Position numbers and translations under genes: made by a program. The notes under the pieces were generated by a model, which worked only from the letters and a program-made list of their open reading frames with translations, was not told the DNA's origin and did no database searches. A stretch of 64,000 nt of DNA, taken from NCBI RefSeq assembly GCF_000821305.1, contig NZ_CCXK01000013.1, positions 248,001 through 312,000 on the forward strand, read 5' to 3'. Of this stretch, positions 59,256 through 64,000 are shown one piece after another. Position 1 is the first letter of the stretch; the number at the start of each line of letters is the position of its first letter. This DNA is from Clostridium culturomicium. GTDB taxonomy: Bacteria; Bacillota; Clostridia; Clostridiales; Clostridiaceae.

Positions 59256-60596
59256 TTAAAATATTTGTCCAGATTTACCGTATTTTTTAGTATAATAATC
59301 TTTGTTTTTGGTGATGACATTTAAAGCATATAAAAAGGAATTAACTTCTCCAAGAGTATTATATAGTCCGAAGCTTATTCTTATCATTCCAGGCTGAAGA
59401 TCTTTATCAATATAAGCCATTTGTTCTATAAGCTCATCAGGTAGTTTTAGAAGGCGCTGCATATATGGATGTGCACAAAAACAGCCACTACGTACAGCGA
59501 TTCCAAATTCAAAAGCTAAGGCTTTAGCAACAACTGAGTGATGCATTCCTTCAATATTAAAAGGAATTATACTTACTTTATTAAGGATATCATCGTAATT
59601 TCCGTAGAGAATAACAGAATCCATATCAGTCATGTTTTCAGTTGCATAGGCTGTTAAAGTTCTTTCATAATTTTCTATTTCATTCATACCAATTTTAGAT
59701 AAAAGTTTCATTGAAGAAGCTAATACTACAGAACCAATAACATTTGGTGAGCCAGCTTCTTCTTTGTCTGGTGAAGGAGCCCATATTACTTTGTTGTGGG
59801 TAACATAAGTGATAGTTCCACCACCTACATGGCCTGGATTGGTCGAATTAAAAAAGTCCTTAGGACCTATTAAAACGCCACAGCCGAAAGGGGCATACAT
59901 TTTATGAGCTGAAAATGCTAAAAAATCTATTTCGCCACCGCAAGTATCTTGTCCCATGGAAAAGCTTGAGTGTGGCACAAGTTGTGCACCATCAACTAGA
60001 ATTTTTGCTCCAAAGCTGTGGACAATTTTAGCAATGTCATGAATAGAGTTTTTTGATCCAGTTACGTTAGAGGCTCCTGATACAACTACTAGTGAAATTT
60101 TATTGCCATAAATATTAAATTTGTTTTTTAGATCATTTATATTTAGGCAACCATTTTTATCTATATCTATATACTTAACGTCAAAATTTCTTCTCCAAGG
60201 AAGATCATTTGAATGATGTTCCATAAAAGTTGAAAGTATTATAGAATTTTTATGATCATAGGCCCATATCTCTGCTAGTTTATTAATGGCCTCTGTACAG
60301 TTTTTGACATATATAACATCACAGATATCTTTGTAATCATCAATGAACTGTTTTACAATAAATCTTGATTTTTCATACATGGAAGTGGAATACCTTGATT
60401 TATATCCTTCTCCTCTATGGATAGATGAGTAGTAAGGAGCAAATTTAATAACATCTTCAATTACAGCCTTAAATGGAGGCGTAGTAGCAGCATTATCAAA
60501 ATTTATTTCAATGCTTGTGGTGTTATTTTTTAAAGGTACTTTATTTTCGACCCCGTAGATTAACTTTCTAAAGGAATTATCATTAAAGCCACTCAT
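59256..60596 (-). CDS. Class-V aminotransferase / cysteine desulfurase-like enzyme
   Basis: A 446-residue PLP enzyme of the SufS/CsdA-like group: N-F-D-N-A-A-T-T-P near residue 31, F-M-E-H-H-S-N-D near 125, PLP lysine in F-S-A-H-K-M-Y-A-P-F-G near 233, and the C-terminal R-S-G-C-F-C-A-H-P-Y near 374, whose cysteine can be the sulfur-accepting residue. It starts with a 30-residue extension not found in IscS. It is divergent from the iscR operon and may be a second desulfurase, a cysteine lyase or related enzyme. Confidence 0.83.
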   Translation of the reverse strand: MSGFNDNSFRKLIYGVENKVPLKNNTTSIEINFDNAATTPPFKAVIEDVIKFAPYYSSIHRGEGYKSRYSTSMYEKSRFIVKQFIDDYKDICDVIYVKNCTEAINKLAEIWAYDHKNSIILSTFMEHHSNDLPWRRNFDVKYIDIDKNGCLNINDLKNKFNIYGNKISLVVVSGASNVTGSKNSIHDIAKIVHSFGAKILVDGAQLVPHSSFSMGQDTCGGEIDFLAFSAHKMYAPFGCGVLIGPKDFFNSTNPGHVGGGTITYVTHNKVIWAPSPDKEEAGSPNVIGSVVLASSMKLLSKIGMNEIENYERTLTAYATENMTDMDSVILYGNYDDILNKVSIIPFNIEGMHHSVVAKALAFEFGIAVRSGCFCAHPYMQRLLKLPDELIEQMAYIDKDLQPGMIRISFGLYNTLGEVNSFLYALNVITKNKDYYTKKYGKSGQIF

Positions 60597-60681
60597 TTTA
60601 TACCTCCTAAAGATAGTGTTAGTATATAATATTAAGCTAAAGTTTAATGGTGAAAGATTTTTAAATTTACATAAAAGATAG

Positions 60682-60710
60682 TTGACAAGAATACTCGGTT
60701 TTGCTAAAAT
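60682..60710 (+). promoter_or_regulatory. SigA promoter of the isc operon
   Basis: TTGACA (60682-60687), 17-base spacer, TAAAAT (60705-60710). The spacer and the region downstream, including ACTCGGTTTTG, are where an Rrf2 regulator would bind. Confidence 0.75.
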
Positions 60711-60750
60711 TAAATCATAGTAAAGTACTCAACATTAAGGAATGATTTTT

Positions 60751-61191
60751 ATGAAATTATCAACAAAGGGACGATATGGAGTTAAAGCTATGGCAGACTT
60801 AGCTATTAACTATGAAAAAGGACCAATTTCAATTAAGAGTATTTCGGGAAGGCAAAACATATCAGAGTATTATCTAGAACAGCTTTTTTCAACATTAAGG
60901 AAAGCAGGGCTTATAAAAAGTATAAGAGGTTCAGGTGGGGGCTATATCTTAGGAAAAGCACCTAATGGTATAACTGTCTACGAAATTCTAGAAGTTCTAG
61001 AAGGACCTATTGAAATATCAACCTGTTTAGATAGTAATGAATGTAATAATGTAGAATGCTGTGCAACAAGGGCAGTATGGAAAAAGATTAAAGATAGTAT
61101 AGACTCTGTAACACTATCTATAACCCTTCAGGATATAGTAGATGATTACAATAACATTGCGATAATTAAAGGAGTGAACATAAATGAATAA
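60751..61191 (+). CDS. iscR: Rrf2/IscR-family Fe-S cluster-sensing regulator
   Basis: A 146-residue protein with an N-terminal winged helix (M-K-L-S-T-K-G-R-Y-G-V and I-S-E-Y-Y-L-E-Q-L recognition helix at 37-45) and the cluster-binding cysteines C92, C98, C103 and C104 in the loop T-C-L-D-S-N-E-C-N-N-V-E-C-C. ATG 60751 has AAGGA at 9 bases; the ATG nine bases earlier has none. It opens the isc operon and overlaps iscS by eight bases, so autoregulation by cluster status is likely. Confidence 0.92.
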   Translation: MKLSTKGRYGVKAMADLAINYEKGPISIKSISGRQNISEYYLEQLFSTLRKAGLIKSIRGSGGGYILGKAPNGITVYEILEVLEGPIEISTCLDSNECNNVECCATRAVWKKIKDSIDSVTLSITLQDIVDDYNNIAIIKGVNINE

Positions 61192-62386
61192 ACCAGTTTA
61201 TATGGATTATGCAGCAACAACTTTTACAAAACCAGAGGTATTAGAAGAAATGATACCATATTTTACAGAATTCTATGGTAATCCTTCATCTATATACTCA
61301 ATTTCAAGAGAAACTAAAAAAGCAATAGATAAAGCAAGGATGAGAGTGGCAACAGCTTTAAATGCAGATCCACAAGAAATTTATTTCACAGGTGGTGGAT
61401 CAGAAGCTGATAACTGGGCTATAAAAGGAATTGCTTTAGCTAATAAAAATAAAGGTAACCACATTATCACTTCTAAGATAGAACACCATGCAGTTCTTCA
61501 TACTTGTGAGTATTTAGAGAAAAATGGTTTTGAAGTAACATACTTAGATGTTGATGCAGAAGGATTTATAAGATTAGAAGATCTTAAAGCAGCTATAAGA
61601 CCAACTACAGTATTAGTAACAATAATGACAGCTAATAATGAAATTGGAACAATTCAACCAATAAAAGAAATTGGTGAAATCTGTAAAGCAAATAAAGTTT
61701 TCTTCCATACTGATGCCGTTCAAGCAATAGGACACATTGAAATGGATGTTAAGGATATGAATATAGATGCGTTATCTCTATCAGGACATAAGATTTATGG
61801 ACCAAAAGGGATTGGGGTTTTATATTTAAGAAGAGGTATAAAAATTCACAACTTAGTTCATGGTGGAGCTCAAGAAAGAAATAGAAGAGCAGGAACTGAA
61901 AATGTAGCGGGAATAGTAGGATTAGGAAAAGCTATAGAATTAGCTATGGAAAATATGGCTGATGAAAAAGCTAGATTAACATATTTAAGAGATAAATTAA
62001 TAAAGGGCTTACGTGGAGCAGTTGACTATTCTAAATTAAATGGACCTGCTGGCGACAGAAGACTTCCAGGGAATGTTAACATGAGTTTTGAATTCATTGA
62101 AGGTGAGTCAGTGCTTTTAATGCTAGACGCTAAAGGGATCTGTGCTTCAAGCGGAAGTGCATGTACATCAGGATCATTAGATCCATCTCACGTGCTTCTT
62201 GCAATAGGACTTCCTCATGAAGTTGCTCATGGTTCTCTTAGACTTTCTATGGGTGCAAGCACTACAGAAGAGGAAGTTGATTATGTAATTGAAACAGTAC
62301 CAGCTATAATACAAAGATTAAGAGATATGTCACCATTATATGATAGCTTTATAAATGGAAAAGGAAAGAATTTCTTTGATAAGTAG
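61184..62386 (+). CDS. iscS: Cysteine desulfurase (IscS/NifS)
   Basis: A 400-residue PLP enzyme: M-D-Y-A-A-T-T, the catalytic His in E-H-H-A-V near 105, the PLP lysine K203 in S-G-H-K-I-Y-G-P-K-G, and C327 in the loop S-S-G-S-A-C-T-S-G that carries the persulfide. It supplies sulfur to IscU and MnmA encoded downstream. The start overlaps iscR by eight bases. Confidence 0.96.
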   Translation: MNKPVYMDYAATTFTKPEVLEEMIPYFTEFYGNPSSIYSISRETKKAIDKARMRVATALNADPQEIYFTGGGSEADNWAIKGIALANKNKGNHIITSKIEHHAVLHTCEYLEKNGFEVTYLDVDAEGFIRLEDLKAAIRPTTVLVTIMTANNEIGTIQPIKEIGEICKANKVFFHTDAVQAIGHIEMDVKDMNIDALSLSGHKIYGPKGIGVLYLRRGIKIHNLVHGGAQERNRRAGTENVAGIVGLGKAIELAMENMADEKARLTYLRDKLIKGLRGAVDYSKLNGPAGDRRLPGNVNMSFEFIEGESVLLMLDAKGICASSGSACTSGSLDPSHVLLAIGLPHEVAHGSLRLSMGASTTEEEVDYVIETVPAIIQRLRDMSPLYDSFINGKGKNFFDK

Positions 62387-62444
62387 TATTTAAAATATAA
62401 ACATGAATTAAATTATAGTTTTATAATTGAGGAGGATAATTATT

Positions 62445-62876
62445 ATGATATATAGTGAAAAAGTAATGGACCATTTTACAAACCCAAGAAACGTTGGGGA
62501 AATAAAAGATGCTAACGGTGTAGGAGAAGTTGGAAACGCAAAATGTGGAGATATAATGAGAGTTTATTTAAAGGTTGAAGACGATGTTATTGTTGATGCT
62601 AAATTTAAAACTTTCGGATGTGGTTCAGCTATAGCTTCTTCAAGTATGGCAACAGAGCTTATTAAAGGAAAAACTGTAGATGAAGCTTGGAGCCTTACAA
62701 ATAAAGCGGTGGCAGAAGCGTTAGATGGTCTTCCACCAGTAAAAATGCACTGTTCAGTACTTGCTGAAGAAGCTATACACAAAGCAATCAATGATTATAG
62801 ATCAAACAATGGATTAGACATGTGGGATTATGAAGAACATGATGATATCCATGATCACGTGCACGGAGAAGAATAG
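62445..62876 (+). CDS. iscU: Fe-S cluster scaffold protein IscU
   Basis: A 143-residue protein with the three scaffold cysteines: C34 in N-A-K-C-G-D, C59 in T-F-G-C-G-S and C103 in M-H-C-S-V-L. It assembles clusters from sulfur delivered by IscS. The His-rich tail (E-E-H-D-D-I-H-D-H-V-H) is of note. ATG 62445 has GAGGAGG upstream; a TTG within that site opens the longer frame but is not used. Confidence 0.94.
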   Translation: MIYSEKVMDHFTNPRNVGEIKDANGVGEVGNAKCGDIMRVYLKVEDDVIVDAKFKTFGCGSAIASSSMATELIKGKTVDEAWSLTNKAVAEALDGLPPVKMHCSVLAEEAIHKAINDYRSNNGLDMWDYEEHDDIHDHVHGEE

Positions 62877-62888
62877 GTGATATAACAT

Positions 62889-63971
62889 ATGAAGAAAAAA
62901 GTTGTTATAGGTATGAGTGGCGGAGTTGACAGCTCCGTTGCCGCTTACCTTTTAAAGGAACAAGGATATGATGTAACAGGTATAATGATGAAATTGTCTC
63001 CTGATAATCCTGAGTATGCTGAAAATGAAGGCGGATGCTGTTCACTTTCAGCAGTTAATGATGCAAGAAGAGTTGCAGATGTACTAGATATACCATTTTA
63101 TGTTATGAACTTTAAAGAACCCTTTAAAAAGCATGTAGTTGACAATTTTGTTGAAGAATATTTTAATGGAAGAACTCCAAATCCATGCATTGAATGTAAT
63201 AGAAAAATTAAATTCGAAGAGTTTTTAAGAAAAGTTCAAGGCCTTGGAGCGGATTATATTGCAACAGGACATTATGCTACTGTCGAGCAAGATGAAAACG
63301 GAAGATATCTACTTAAACGTTCAGAGGATGATAGAAAAGATCAGACTTATGCTTTGTACAGCTTAACTCAAGATCAGCTAGCTCATACAGTTATGCCTTG
63401 TGGACAATATTCTAAAACTGAAATTAGAGCTATTGCTGAAAAAATAGGTCTTGAAGTATTTAGAAAGAAGGATTCTCAAGAAATTTGCTTTATTCCTGAT
63501 AATAACCATGGTAGCTATATAGAGCGATTTAGTGGAAGAGAAGTTGTTCCAGGTAACTTTGTAGATAAAGATGGTAAAGTTCTTGGAAAGCATAAGGGAA
63601 TAGTTTATTATACAATAGGGCAAAGAAAAGGTCTTGGTATTGCTCTTGGTAGGCCTGTATTTGTAACGAATATAATTCCAGAGAGAAATGAAGTTGTATT
63701 AGGAGAAGAATCAGAAATTTTCAATACAACCCTTATAGCTAAAAATATCAACTTGATTCCTTTTGATCGAGTTGAGGGTGAGATTATGGTTGAAGCTAAG
63801 GTTAGATATTCAGCTAAGCCAGCTGTGGCTAAATTAACTCAACTTGATGAAGACCATATTAAACTAGAATTTGAAACTCCGCAGCGTGCAATTACTAAAG
63901 GGCAATCCGTTGTGTGTTATCAAGGTAACTTAGTAATTGGTGGAGGAATAATAGATAAAGTTATAAAATAA
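62889..63971 (+). CDS. mnmA: tRNA-uridine 2-sulfurtransferase MnmA
   Basis: A 360-residue protein with the PP-loop S-G-G-V-D-S-S (10-16), the first catalytic Cys in N-P-C-I-E-C-N near residue 100 and the second in Q-E-I-C-F-I-P near 200, plus the tRNA-binding G-Q-R-K-G-L motif. It forms 2-thiouridine at the wobble position of Lys, Glu and Gln tRNAs with sulfur from IscS. It follows iscU by 12 bases. Confidence 0.95.
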   Translation: MKKKVVIGMSGGVDSSVAAYLLKEQGYDVTGIMMKLSPDNPEYAENEGGCCSLSAVNDARRVADVLDIPFYVMNFKEPFKKHVVDNFVEEYFNGRTPNPCIECNRKIKFEEFLRKVQGLGADYIATGHYATVEQDENGRYLLKRSEDDRKDQTYALYSLTQDQLAHTVMPCGQYSKTEIRAIAEKIGLEVFRKKDSQEICFIPDNNHGSYIERFSGREVVPGNFVDKDGKVLGKHKGIVYYTIGQRKGLGIALGRPVFVTNIIPERNEVVLGEESEIFNTTLIAKNINLIPFDRVEGEIMVEAKVRYSAKPAVAKLTQLDEDHIKLEFETPQRAITKGQSVVCYQGNLVIGGGIIDKVIK

Positions 63972-64000
63972 TAGTATCTGTTATTAATTCTTTAAAAAAT

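Overview
The window looks like chromosome of an anaerobic, spore-forming Clostridium of the low-GC cluster I type. Base composition is very AT-rich, ribosome binding sites are strong (GGAGG or GGGGGA), and intrinsic terminators are abundant. The gene content agrees: a SleC-like cortex-lytic protein, FeoA/FeoB, an iscR-iscS-iscU-mnmA cluster, a cysteine T-box, fumarate-reductase-type flavoprotein and a clostridial monocluster ferredoxin. No tRNA, rRNA, CRISPR array, prophage or intact insertion sequence was seen.

Layout. 0-6 kb: tail of a lipoamide-dehydrogenase-type enzyme, an HxlR regulator with a CcdA-TlpA fusion, a SleC-like protein, a UmuC/PolIV scrap, and a TetR regulator with a CPA2-type antiporter. 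6-13 kb: a short SSB under a LexA-type box, two unknown small proteins, a UPF0316 membrane protein, a secreted FMN/FAD fumarate-reductase-like lipoprotein and an AbgT transporter. 13-24 kb: a 2076-residue LPQTG-anchored PHP plus 5'-nucleotidase protein, a tandem BFD iron-sulfur protein, a phosphodiesterase, a YjjG-type HAD, a TRM11-like methyltransferase, and two tiny sporulation-like proteins that share an upstream element. 24-36 kb: a DtxR-type regulator divergent from feoA-feoB, a flavoprotein, a PTP-phytase/GxGYxYP fusion, sigma factor plus DUF4179 anti-sigma, LysR/MATE, and a dicarboxylate symporter behind an attenuator-like leader.

36.9-46 kb is a zone of decay. It holds a head-to-head junction of two 5'-truncated genes, a frameshifted coiled-coil gene, a YitT-type 3' fragment, a second broken antiporter locus, an IS1182-type transposase scrap, a thioredoxin-like gene with an in-frame UGA, and a deleted dehydrogenase. 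Intact genes between them encode an acyltransferase, a ferredoxin, an exported propeller-like protein and a zinc-ribbon protein.

46-64 kb: small unknown proteins, a DUF2087 protein, a beta-lactamase-fold hydrolase, a GNAT enzyme, RluF-type pseudouridine synthase, a T-box-controlled cysE-cysK operon, a flavodoxin-like protein, a FUSC transporter, MsrA with a Nudix hydrolase, a three-gene NitT/TauT-type ABC importer, a DUF5658 membrane protein, and an unusual class-V aminotransferase divergent from iscR-iscS-iscU-mnmA. The cysteine synthesis genes and the desulfurases together link sulfur assimilation to Fe-S cluster assembly and tRNA thiolation.

Start codons were moved from the longest open frame wherever a ribosome binding site clearly favoured an internal start. 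All family assignments come from reading motifs by eye; no database search was possible.
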